Positions 14,170 through 25,379 of a stretch of DNA of 64,000 nucleotides are shown here, one piece after another; within the stretch, counting starts at the first letter, position 1, and every line of letters begins with the position of its first letter. This DNA is from Galdieria partita. Its lineage: Eukaryota > Rhodophyta > Bangiophyceae > Galdieriales > Galdieriaceae. The DNA lies in contig BQMJ01000017.1 in the NCBI GenBank assembly GCA_025991245.1, forward strand, positions 1 through 64,000, written 5' to 3'. The position numbers were made by a program, and so were the translations under genes. Under the pieces are notes generated by a model. That model worked only from the letters and a program-made list of their open reading frames with translations. It made no database searches and was not told the DNA's origin.

Positions 14170-14570
14170 TCAAAAAAATTTTCATAAACAAACTTTATCC
14201 ACTCTGAAACGGGTTGCATAAAACTATGTAGCTCCTGTTCTCAACCAATAAATTCTAACGAAAGAACGTTTCGAAGAGCTTAGAAAGGAGGTGGTATGAA
14301 AGGGTGCCTTTAAAAGGTCCAAACTATATCGTTCTTGTATACTTGTTAGAGAAATTTCCAAAAGAACCTTGCACTAGAGAGTTAAAAGACTGTTGAAGCT
14401 CTATTCCTTTTATGTTAGGGAATTGTATCGTTGGAATTCGTTTACAGACTGTCAGTAAAAAGTAAGCCCATTGAGTTTAATCAGACTCACTGTTGTACTC
14501 GATAATTCAGATTTCTTAACCGAGTAAAAGAAAAGGAACTGGAGATTTGGTAGCATTGGATTCGACTTGT
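14170..14570. repeat. Decayed copy of the 10.15-10.56 kb segment
   Basis: The segment from cataaacaaactttatccact to the tggagatttgg string corresponds to 10150-10530 (cataaagaaaaaagaacaac to ggagatttactgg), with many substitutions and indels. Likewise 15120-15310 resembles 11280-11480. Together these make 9.7-12.6 kb and 13.9-17 kb look like two diverged copies of a block of about 4 kb. No coding content is supported. Confidence 0.55.
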
Positions 14571-17290
14571 TGTTGACAATGAGTTTTCCTTTCACCTCAC
14601 AAGCCCAAAGAGAACACGTTGAGTTTTAAGATGGTTAGCGTCCAAATTGTTTGAATTGTAAACACTTGGTTAACGTTTTGTGAATCAAACGTTTTCAACA
14701 ATTCCATCTATACCTGTGGTTGGGTTAAATAAGGACTCCAAAAGAGTGCTGATTACAGTTGTCAAGAAGGAAGTTTGTCCCATGCCCTAGAATGCTGTCA
14801 TAGAAGACTGTAGTGAGGAATGTGAATCAATCCTTATGTTGCTGAATAAAAATTCTACCCTGCGTTTTATTTTTGTGAAACAAGGATCAAGAATTCTTAG
14901 ACATATGGACGGTAACTAGTACTAGCAACGTTGACTGAGATTTTCTGGAAGGTGTACTTTGAAGCAGACGGCGACTTTAGCAAAGTCAACGGTAGTGTAT
15001 AGTGTCAACAAAATTCAGCAGTCAACAACCGACCATCCTGAAAGGATTCCAAGAATAGATAAGTCCAAATGAGTTGTACAGTCGTTGCTTCCAAAGATAA
15101 AATCTAGCTTGCTCTAACAATACTTGTAGAATACCACAAGAGAAGAAAGCAACAACAACTCAATGAGATACTTTTAAAGTATACAAAGTACTTTAGCAAG
15201 ACACGAAGCAAGATTTCAAGTTACCAATTCGACTTGAATTTCCATTCTCATCATCTCACAGTTACTCTGAAAACAACACATCAAATCTACAACAATTTTG
15301 TAAGAAACTTCACTGTCTCGACAAAACTAAAATTCTGACAGTATCCAAAAATATTTCAAAACGTAAAGCCAAATCCACTTGTTCAACCTTTGAAACTTGG
15401 GTTCTCAAAGGAGGAGACGTAAAGATTTCAATACTCATAGCTCAGAATTGTGAACATCATACTATCAATAACTTCCGATTGAGACTCATTTCTTGCAGCG
15501 AGTAACGAAAGTTGCAAGCTCTGATAAATTGGTGTGTTACATTGCCTTTTTCATATAGTGAAGAAAAATTTCGAACTCAAAGCTAACTTGACACGATGTC
15601 ACTTTGAGTAGCTGAGGTATTTTCAGCCTATTGTTCAAAGTTCACACATATTCGACAATGTTTGATTAGATAAGTGAAGTATCCTCAAGGTTAAATGTCA
15701 AAAGTAGACAAATTGTGACCCTTCAAAGAAAGCATTGAGTTGAATGGATTCTTTCTCTCGTCTGTATCGGATAGCAATCTTTGATGTCTAGTACTGTGAA
15801 GATTCTTTTGTAGACAATTGAACTTCTTTTAATCTAGTGGAGGTCTACATAGTCTGGTTGGTGGAGAAAAGACAAGCAATGGAATAGTTTAACCTGGAAG
15901 AGTGGAAAACCAGAGTATCTAAATTTTCCTATACGGAAGCACTGTTGATTTCAGAATATCTCTCAAGTCAATGAAAGAAATTATTCAATCATAAAATATG
16001 TTTCTCAAGAAGTCACCTCAAGTTCATGTATGTATTCTTTCTCTAAGCAACTCCATATCAACGTTCCACAGGAAACAAAGAAACACTAGATTTCTTGTTT
16101 GAATTCTAAAACATAGTTGTAACACAAATTATACAAACTATACAACTCTATAGATTGCAAAACTTGTTTTTCACTATTGAGACAAAATTGGAAGGTCGTG
16201 TTGGTTGATGACATAATTTGATTGAGGATTGATTCTCAACGGATGATTAGTGAAACGTCTTTAAATATGTCCAGAGAGTTGGTTAGATACGAAAAAGTAG
16301 CTTGTCTTGAAACGAGTCACAGCAAGAATTAGGTTTGCTAGCAGTTGGATTCCAGATCTCAACAAAATTTGTAATATAGCGATAGGCTTCATGAAGACAT
16401 ACAGTGTCATTGACTGTTCAAATTGAAGTATATACAACTATAGTTTGTCTATTTCACTTTCACAAGAGTCTCTCAATAGACAATAGTTGACATATGGAAA
16501 TTGCAAACTATTCAACAAACACAAGACGCAGCTGAGAATCTGCTCAAAGCGGAGTTTCAGCCCTATTTCACAAGACTATGTATAACAATTCCCCAATAAA
16601 ACTACTTTCAAACAACACCCAGTCAAACTACGCTGACTCATAACAGACTTTATTGGATCAATTACTAAAGCTCAGTGCAAATTCCGAATCTTTTATCAAG
16701 GCACTATTTTCGAAATACACGCACCTAGTTTTCACTCAAAGACCAGAAACTACAAAGCAAGTTGTCTCGTTAGAAACGTATTTCGCGGAGGTACTTAGTA
16801 TGAGACAATCCAAGAAGTCACTGCAATTTGAGTGAAAAACAGTGTTCAAAACGAAACTTGGACTGTCAAAAAGAATTCAAAATGAGGTATAACTAGTAAA
16901 GCTCCATCTGTACAACCTAAACAAAGTCCTCCTTGGAAAGTCCCAACAACAAATTTCGAAGCAAGCTTTATATCCATCAAAGTGATAAACACACTAAACG
17001 AAACAACCAAACAAACTATCTACTCAAGATGACTAAGTTTCCAAATATGTTTTTCTCCCATCGGATCCACACAAAGCTCTGGAAGTGAGTCAACAAGTTA
17101 TCTGTATCCACTATAAAATAAAGTCACTTTGTCGTAAAAGAAACAACAAAGTCATCCGCAAGCCGAACAAAAATATTAGCTCTTATACATAAACTATGTA
17201 ATACTTTTATTCGTATAGAACAACAACTTTACATTTGAGATTCAATTTGTTGTTGGTGATTGGTTGCGGCGGTTGTTGTGAGAGTACAGA
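14571..17290. other. Inner subtelomere before the first gene
   Basis: No gene is supported. A plus-strand frame at 16653-16835 has a balanced, protein-like composition but no recognised motif, and could be a remnant. The last 250 bases before 17291 are the likely promoter region of the NTPase gene, and I recognise no specific element there. Confidence 0.5.
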
Positions 17291-19909
17291 ATGGACGTCT
17301 TCTCTTTTAAAGGTGTTAAACATCCCCTTGTCAATCGTGAGTCCGCACTGTTGCAAGTTATAGAAGCTTTTCAAGCCTCTCATCTTTGCGATGAGCAAGG
17401 TTTCTCTGGAGTACAACGGCCACACGTTTCTATCGCTCCTCAAATGTATGGGAGTGGCAAAAGCACGTTTGGCCAAAACTTCCAAACGTTTGTTTCCATG
17501 AACAAAGAGTTTTTGTTGCACTATTTAGGTAAAATGGGTCTCCCTGGTATTGCAAAAGGGGACAATATAGGAGAACGTTCTCTAGACGCACTATTAAACG
17601 AGACTTTATATGTTGTGTTGAATCTTCTCGATGTTCCTGACGGGAATCGCTTTCGAACTACGCTTTTTGAGTGGATAAGCAAGGAGGCACTTGCCCAGTT
17701 TCCAAACGGTGCAGATCTACTTTCTCAAGTTCTTTCCTGTATTGGTAGTCCAGAAGAATGGTTTCAGAAACTCTTGCAAGTCACCAAGAAACGTTATTTA
17801 TATCTGTTTATTGATGAAATTGAAGCTTTGGAAGGCGACAAATTCACCATGTTTAAGGATTTGATGGTTACACGAAGAGCAAATCGAGTGCACAACGTCT
17901 ATTGTTCTTTTTTTGGAGTCTTATCAACAATTTTAACTCAACCTTTTGTAATTTGTGTTTTGGCAGGGAGATCAGATGCTGTCGAAACTAGTCAACGAGA
18001 TACCCTTACTTCCCCAGTCATGTTATCCTTTCTTCGTTTAGATCCTTTTTCAGAAGCAACTGTCAAGTACTTTATACAAAATACCACTTATGACAATGAA
18101 CCTATTCTAAAAATATTATTTCCTAGTCATCCTGAGGGACACGATTGGTTCTTCAAACAAGTGTATGATTATACAGGTGGTGTTCCTTACTATGTTGTTC
18201 ATGTTTTAAATGAATTGGGAAAGAAATGTGAGAGTTGGAATAGTTTTTGTGATCTTTCAGAGGATGAAATGAAAGAGAAAATGGAGAAAATTGCTCCGAA
18301 TCTCGTAGTAACTCTTTCTCGTATGACACCCGAATCAATGATTGTTTTTTCTTCAATGCTTCTTGCGAGTATATTTGAATTTCGTATTCCAAAGAGAGAG
18401 ATTCTATTTGGTGGTTTAGGAAGTTATCCTGAATATGTTTTGGATATTGCCAACCATTTTGGTTTTTATTATGTGAGTTGCTCGAGAAACGAACAAGACG
18501 AAGCAAGCAGGACACCCTTTGGATTCAGAAATGAAACGTTTTTCAAGTTGGTTTTTCCAAAGATTGTACTAAAGCATATTCAATCGCGATATTGGAATAT
18601 TCCTCCTTTTCGTTTTGTTTGTAGTTTGTTTTCATCGATCAGTCGATTGGATTCACCTTCGAGTCGTGGTTTCAAATTTGAAATTATATTTACTCTTATT
18701 CTTTATGTTCGATGGTGTTTCTGTTCCAAACTAGGAGAATTGAGTATATTTCGACATAGTTTTGTCGAACATATATCAATAGAATCTGCTAAAATCATTG
18801 GCAGCTTAAAAGTGGATCCTATTCCCAATTATGTTCCAGCATTTAGTTCGCCAATGAGTGGAATCCATAGTGCTAACGAAGAAACTTACAATGTCAATGC
18901 TTGGAAACCATTTTTTGAAAAGTATTTATCAAAAGATGGAATATTTATTCCTATTCGACAAGATTCCAATGGACCTGATGTTCTTATTCGAGTAACAGAT
19001 ATGAAAGACAATTCTCTCCTTGCTATTCAAGGTGAATCTTCTTCAGAGCAAACACCTATGGAGACTGAAACCACCAAGAAGAGAGTATATTTGATAGGTA
19101 TTGCATTGAAATGTTTTCAGTTGTCAAGTTCTGGTGTTGGACGTTCAATGATTAAGGCAGAAGTTGCTAAATTTTTACATCCAGTGGCGTCACAGCTTGA
19201 ATTGGAACAGAATAATTTAACAGCCATTCAGTTGATTGTAAGCGACAAGTATACTGAAGATGTTTCCAAACAATTTAGGAATAATCAGAATTGGATATTG
19301 AATAGTGGAGTTTATTATGAAGACAACACTAATAATATTGTTTACAGTTCTATCACCTCTGAGATACAACCACAGAATATACGAAAAGAGTGGTTATGCA
19401 TACCTCCTCATTGTCAAGTTGTAGTATGTTCAACTACATCTTTGCAAACCTTTCTAGGTCGCAAGGCTAGCGAAGAACTTGAAAGAGTGTTTGCAGACAA
19501 TCCTGGATGGTTGGAACAACTGAAACCACTTTATGATTTGTTGAGCAACTCTTTTGTAGATTTATTAGGACGTATTCCATATGAAGAATATGAAAGGAAT
19601 AGTGGAAGGATGGAAAGAAGAAGTACTCGTCCAAGTATGGATATGAATATGATGCAAGTGGAAGAAACGAGAGGCGAAGAAAATGTTGCTGCATCAAGTT
19701 GTGCGGATTCTTCATTTGATTGGAATACTTTTCTTCTTCATCAGGTGGGACTTGATGAGAATCGAGTCCACACATATATTTCGAAGCTTCCGCGTCTTCC
19801 GGTATCCGTTCTAAAATATATCACCTTTCAAGATTTAAAGCAGATTGGAATCAATGACGAAGATATTGTGAAAATTTTGTTCAGATTGCAAGGAGTTTCA
19901 ACAAAGTAA
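17291..19909 (+). CDS. Telomere-proximal P-loop NTPase with C-terminal SAM domain
   Basis: An intronless frame of 872 codons starting at the first ATG. The N-terminal half is a P-loop ATPase: Walker A MYGSGKST at residues 52-59, Walker B LYLFIDEIE at 170-178, a sensor-like VLAGRSDA near 223-230 and a TGGVPYYV string typical of STAND and archaeal-type ATPases. The middle (about residues 540-620) has GPDVLI followed by GIALKCF, which resembles a PD-(D/E)XK nuclease core whose catalytic acid is replaced by Ala. The last 60 residues fit a SAM domain (ITFQDLKQIGI). This order recalls the NTPase-nuclease architecture of Crinkler and trypanosome RHS proteins, which are also often subtelomeric; that link is inference. 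An archaeal-type ATPase gene family is the alternative. It is the outermost intact gene, with 3.3 kb of gene-poor DNA behind it. Function is unknown. Confidence 0.85.
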   Translation: MDVFSFKGVKHPLVNRESALLQVIEAFQASHLCDEQGFSGVQRPHVSIAPQMYGSGKSTFGQNFQTFVSMNKEFLLHYLGKMGLPGIAKGDNIGERSLDALLNETLYVVLNLLDVPDGNRFRTTLFEWISKEALAQFPNGADLLSQVLSCIGSPEEWFQKLLQVTKKRYLYLFIDEIEALEGDKFTMFKDLMVTRRANRVHNVYCSFFGVLSTILTQPFVICVLAGRSDAVETSQRDTLTSPVMLSFLRLDPFSEATVKYFIQNTTYDNEPILKILFPSHPEGHDWFFKQVYDYTGGVPYYVVHVLNELGKKCESWNSFCDLSEDEMKEKMEKIAPNLVVTLSRMTPESMIVFSSMLLASIFEFRIPKREILFGGLGSYPEYVLDIANHFGFYYVSCSRNEQDEASRTPFGFRNETFFKLVFPKIVLKHIQSRYWNIPPFRFVCSLFSSISRLDSPSSRGFKFEIIFTLILYVRWCFCSKLGELSIFRHSFVEHISIESAKIIGSLKVDPIPNYVPAFSSPMSGIHSANEETYNVNAWKPFFEKYLSKDGIFIPIRQDSNGPDVLIRVTDMKDNSLLAIQGESSSEQTPMETETTKKRVYLIGIALKCFQLSSSGVGRSMIKAEVAKFLHPVASQLELEQNNLTAIQLIVSDKYTEDVSKQFRNNQNWILNSGVYYEDNTNNIVYSSITSEIQPQNIRKEWLCIPPHCQVVVCSTTSLQTFLGRKASEELERVFADNPGWLEQLKPLYDLLSNSFVDLLGRIPYEEYERNSGRMERRSTRPSMDMNMMQVEETRGEENVAASSCADSSFDWNTFLLHQVGLDENRVHTYISKLPRLPVSVLKYITFQDLKQIGINDEDIVKILFRLQGVSTK

Positions 19910-22900
19910 ATTTCTTGCGTATTCGTTAGCCAATTTGAATCTTTGTTATATTTGTGAGTATAATGCGTATTGTATATTGTACTCTCTCCCACTTTTAGAA
20001 CAAAAACTATTTTGTTAAAGAGCACTGGCTAAATTCGAAGTCTTGTACATACTCGTAACCAAAGCTATTCGATAGATGAACCATAACGACTATTTTAAAG
20101 TAGGATAGTTTCGAAAACTGGGTTGCCTTGTGTTTCTAAAGCTGCAACTCACTTTTGAAGTGTTGTACTCAAGTGGTTTTTTCGAAACTTTTGCTGTCGT
20201 GGGAGCACTAGAGCAGTGAAACAAAAGCTTCTAGTTTGACCATCAGGAGAGCTAAAAGAGAAGAAATTTGTTTCATAAAACTCAAAAACATAGAATTGAA
20301 ATAATTCAGCTGCTTCAACCAAAAGAAACTGCTTTGGTCTCATAAGACAGTTTGACAGTGTTGAGAACAAGTGACAAATTCTCACAAATCTTCATAAAGG
20401 CTGCTTACGAGTTTGTTTTCTCTGTTGCAATAATAGTATTTTCAAACACCAACTCGTATAGCTTCTCAATATTGAATTGCTGTGAAGCACAATCCAATGT
20501 CAATAATGCTTGCACCGCTGTTTTACATTTATATGTTGCAAATGACTCGCTCCACGAAAGATACTTTACAGAACACACATGTAGCACAAAAAAGCATAGC
20601 GAATATAGAAGAAAAGATACTTCAAATCCAATACTTTGAAACACTACTCAAGTTACCTTAAAATAAGATGAAATTGTCATACAACTGTAGTATCGACATT
20701 TCAACAAGGTATTGTTCCTAAAATAATGATTTTGTTCTTTTGTAGATAGAAAATTCATCGAAAACTCAGTTTTGGAGTTTGTGAAAGTTGAAGTTAGAGT
20801 CACAGAGCCAATCAAATAGCCATTGGAAGATAGTTATAGGAACAATGTCAAAGTTGAATGTCCCCGTTAGAGAAGCTTTGTCAGTCGCTAAGGTCTTATA
20901 AGCAAGTAGTTGAGTTTTGAAAACAATCTGTTACACAAGTTGTTCAATAGCTATTTTTTGCCGTTTTTATGTTGGATACATGGAGATTCTTAGCTGTAAT
21001 GTTCTGTTTGGAACTGCTTCTTTGTCTCGACTCTTCTTTGTAAACTTTTCTTATCTTAAAAAAATACTTACAGTTTATGTACAGCTATTTTTGTGTATTT
21101 GTGCGAACCATTTGAAATTGGATTGAATTCTTAAAATCGAAACACACTTTCTAGCTTTAACTAGTTGTTTTCCTGGTTTTCCTTTCTAGTTTCAATACTG
21201 TCCCTTGCAATGAAGGTTATTAATTACATCCTTACATGAACAAGTACACAACTTACCTTTTGGTTTTTTTAATGCCAAAATTTTTTCACAGATTCATAGA
21301 GAAAATTGCAATTTGTCTTTTCATCAACTAGCAACAAAAATTTGAATTTGACATTGCAACGTAATTTTGATATTTGATCGAAATTCCTAGTGCAACTGAA
21401 AGATTCCACGAATTTGTGTAATTTTTCACGAGTTTTTCGTATCAAGAACTTGTTGTTAATCCATTGGATTCAATTTGCTTAGACTGTTTTCAAACATATC
21501 CGTTTACAGAGTTCATAAGAAAGGGGTTGGTATAATTACGGAATATTGTCCAATTCTCTTCATAATCATAGATTCGTGTTCAAAGGAGGTACTGTTACTT
21601 CATGGAAACAAAGAAGATGTTCATACAAGCATTGTCACTTTCTTAGATATTAGACTGCAGAGTTGTGCGTAAAGAAAGAACAAATAGATAAGAGCATACA
21701 CAAAAGATCGACAACCCTATTATTTGTAGATCTATAGGAGAGCCTTCAAGAGTTCCCTTTGGAGCAGCGAAGACAAACTAGATGATTTCATCTCAAGGGA
21801 TAAAACCACTATTTGTTTGAGATATGTATTGAAAAGTAACAAACTTTACAGCAAGTCGAGACAATTCCCTGTACATTCTTCATCACTTAAAATTTCAATG
21901 TATCTAAGACAATGTTATTCACCATAACTTCGAAGTGAATATTCAAGTGAGTGATGCTGTCTACTAGCTCAAACAACCCACATGGAGCCTATAAAGATTG
22001 CAGAGAGAAAAATGGTATTCAAGAATCATATCATAACAAGGTAACATTACCACTGGAAGATTCAATACTCTACTATGATAGCTCAAAAACTGGCACAATG
22101 CATGAAGAGGCCACGCTGAAGCTCTAGCGACGATCTAAAGGAAAATTTTATTATGTTCATTCATAATGAGCAAATTTGAAGATTTTACAACAATTTGAAC
22201 AGCTCCTGATCATCTTTGCCAAAATCAGTCAATTCCCAACTCCACCGACTTCAACAAAGTATGCCCTGAATATTGACATGTTCAACAAGCTCTTTGAAGG
22301 GACATTTCCGACTAGAATTTTCCAATCATAGCACTTTTGTCTGAAGACGTTTAACAGAAAAACTTTTGTTCCTCCAAAGTACTGAACAAATCATTCCAAG
22401 TCCAAAAGTGGCAGGCAAATTGAGTACGACACTGTTTCCTACACGTCCTAAAATTGGAAGGACTCAAGTCGTCTTTTGTTTTCCCAGATGTTATCAAGCT
22501 TACAGCTTCGTTCCAAGTCTCGAAATTTCTTGGGGGTAAAATTCCAGAGCCGGAATTGGACTCCGAACTTTCGGTTTCCACAATTCAGAAACTTCTGAAT
22601 CAAAATTGATAGAGAAGCCATCATAAATCAAAGAATATTCCATAAGCAATTGATGGACAAAACCCAGCGACATCTATAACACTTGCATCTTTAAACAAGT
22701 CTTGTGGTGCCACAGTATTTTCCTATCAATGGCCCCTTAGGAGTTGAATGTTTGTGAGCTCCGACGTCTTCCGGAGGAAATAAACTGATGGGACTGTATT
22801 GGATCTTGTTTTCAAATGTTGCAGATACTAGATCCTTCCTCAAGCATCTCAATGCGGGAGTGTCAAACGTAAATTGTATTGTTGCGGAATGTCTGTTTTA

Positions 22901-23218
22901 CGGAAAAATTTTCATCATAATTCATTTGAAGATAAATGTATTCAGAAATGACAGGTTATATGATGACAAGGAGATGTTATTAGTATCTTGTTTAAATTCA
23001 GTAAGATGATTGGTGTTCAAGTCCGATATATGCAAAACATGGAGAATACCCAATTACTACTTTGGAAACCTATACTGAGTATGTTCTGTATCCATGAAGA
23101 AGATGTATCTAGATGGAAAAAGCTTCATCAACTTTTTATTGCATTATTTTTAGGAAAACAAACTGATACAACAAATGCAAGAATTCAGGCACGTCAAACA
23201 AACAGACAACATGCTTAG
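19910..23218. other. Gene-poor stretch with possible gene remnants
   Basis: No complete gene is recognisable. Short frames with protein-like composition lie at 20405-20644 (minus), 21475-21672 (plus), 22351-22581 (minus) and 22788-23218 (plus). None carries a domain I know or joins to its neighbours through convincing splice sites. The segment may hold relics of genes or of an unknown element. Confidence 0.4.
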
Positions 23219-24864
23219 TTAGCTTTGTGATTCACTAGAATTTCGTTGGACCTCCTTCATGCTTGACTGTCGAAGAATATAGTAATGAACGGCTTCTTTG
23301 GCCTCACGAAGATGCTTTTTGGCCAAACCAACTAATCCTTCGCTGAACAAATCTCTTATATCTTCCAATTGCAAACCTTTGGTTTCAGGAAGAAAGATAA
23401 AGTGGAAGATCCAAAAGAACAAAGAAACACCAACATAAAAATAAAATGTACCTTGAATGGTAAAGACTGCAACTTGTTTGGAGAACAAAAGAGTAGACAG
23501 TGCTAAAGAACCCAGAAGCAAGGCAGAAGCCCATGCCATTCCGTAGTTTCGTACATGGAGCTCATAGATTTCACCATTAGTAACCCATGCAACAGGAGAT
23601 ATTCCTATTTGAAAACCTAGATAGAAGATAAGCATGCCTATAATAAATCCTGCAGCACGTTGGTTTGTATTGGAGACATAGATACTGGAGCCAGCAATAA
23701 GTTCTCCAATCATAAAAATAGGAAAACTTATTAGTAGCATGGTTCTTCTTCCATAGCGGTCCAGCCAATAGTAAGCAGGAAGGGTCCAACAAAAACTCCA
23801 GAATCCAATTGGCATCTGCACATAATCTGACTCATGACTGGTTAAACCAAGTGATTTCAGCAAGATGGCCATGTAGTATCCTACAGAAGATGCACCATTC
23901 CATTGCTGATATATAGCTAAAACTCCACCGACAATAAAAGTTGCACGTCTTTTTGGATCGGTAATTATTTCTTTGATGGCGGAGACAAAATCTATTTGGG
24001 AAGCCATTTCTTCTTCTAATTTAGTCACCATTTCATGATAGTCTCTTTCAGACAAAGGTGTTTCTCTCCTATATTTCCTCCAACTTTGTCTAGCCAATTC
24101 GGGTTTTCTTTTTAACATAAGAAATCGAGGACTTTCTGGAAGGAAGAACAGACCAATAAGTTGAATGAAAGGACCAACGAAACCAGATCCTAAAATATAT
24201 CTCCATGATCCAGGATGAACATTTAGAAATATAGAAGAAACAACCCAAGCAAGAAATGTTCCTAAGGCTTGTAAGGAGTTGAAAATGTTCAGGTGACCTC
24301 CTCTATGAGACTTTGGAACAACTTCTGAGATATACATAGGAATAGTCATTGCTTCTGTTCCAATTCCGACACCCATAATAAGTCTACCACCAAGAAGTTG
24401 ACCCCATGAGAAGGAAGATGCAGCAATCACGACGCCCACCATATATAAGATAGAAGATGTAATAAGAACGGGTTTACGTCCTATAATAAAACTCAATGGA
24501 GTGGCACTAGTGAAGTTGTCAATATGCAAATGAGAGAATCAATTGCGACATCTTACAGTATAGAACCAATTACACAGCCCCATCCAGCTCCTGAAGCTAT
24601 CCATGACCATTCATTACTAGATATATGTAGCGCAGGCTCAACATAAAGTGCAGCTCCTCCAGTGAGACCAAGATCCATACCCATCATTGTTGAGCCCCAA
24701 CAGGTAACAAACAAGAAGAATCTTAACAAATTGGTGATACCTTCATCCTTATTGTCTTCTTCAATGGCGTTCTTTTCATCCACTTCATTACTAGTTTCTA
24801 ATATTCTTGCGTCGTCACCCAACTTAACCTTTTCAACACCATTCAGATCATTTTGAAGAGCCAT
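23219..24864 (-). CDS. MFS sugar porter
   Basis: Two exons, 24864-24557 and 24506-23219, joined by a 50-nt intron, encode 531 residues. It is a 12-helix major facilitator of the sugar porter family, expected to move hexoses or related sugars with protons across the plasma membrane. Family signatures are present in order: QQWNGASSVGYY in helix 7, DRYGRR between helices 8 and 9, PESPR after helix 6 and PETKG after helix 12, with a GRKP loop at residues 112-115 after helix 2. The N-terminus (about 45 residues) is acidic and cytosolic. I chose the ATG at 24864 because the upstream frame has only a GTG. It is transcribed divergently from the beta-galactosidase gene, so the two may share control. 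The substrate cannot be told from sequence. Confidence 0.93.
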
Positions 24865-25379
24865 TAGTGTCTTCACAACGAGGAGATTTATGGAATTTCA
24901 GCACCCTTATAAAGTATAGATATTGACAAAGTCAATGAGACAAAACGCAAAATGGACGATAACAAACAAAATGGAAATTTTGGACATTGGACTCGTTGAA
25001 AAATGCTGAAAAATGAACAACAAGAGCTGAATTTCTCCAAAGGATATGACTCGAATTCCTCCCTTTCATGACTTGTCTAAGAGACTGAAGTTTTGAAATG
25101 ACTGGGATCCTGTGGACATGTTGACAAAAGGACTTCGAATATTGAATGATAAGTGCAGTACATATTACAAAATTGTGAGAGTGTATTTGCTATTATGCCT
25201 ATAAGTAAATAGTATTTGCTCTTGTTTGCTAGAATTTCATCGTATTCAATGAGCTCATAGAGAAATTCTTCGAAATCGCAACGGGTCCAATGGACACTCG
25301 AAGCTACTGGTCCTTTAAATGTTAATCTCACACTCTTTTGAGAAGAGCGATTTGTTATTTCTATTGTGATCAGGAGACC
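24865..25379. other. Divergent promoter region, sugar porter and beta-galactosidase
   Basis: These 515 bases separate the two start codons. They are AT-rich and I see no specific operator, repeat or RNA gene. By position they must carry the promoters of both genes. Confidence 0.4.

Noticed and set aside
18153-18515. 120-residue minus-strand frame inside the NTPase gene
   Set aside because: It is a His/Ser-rich shadow of the plus-strand P-loop gene, which has clear motifs.
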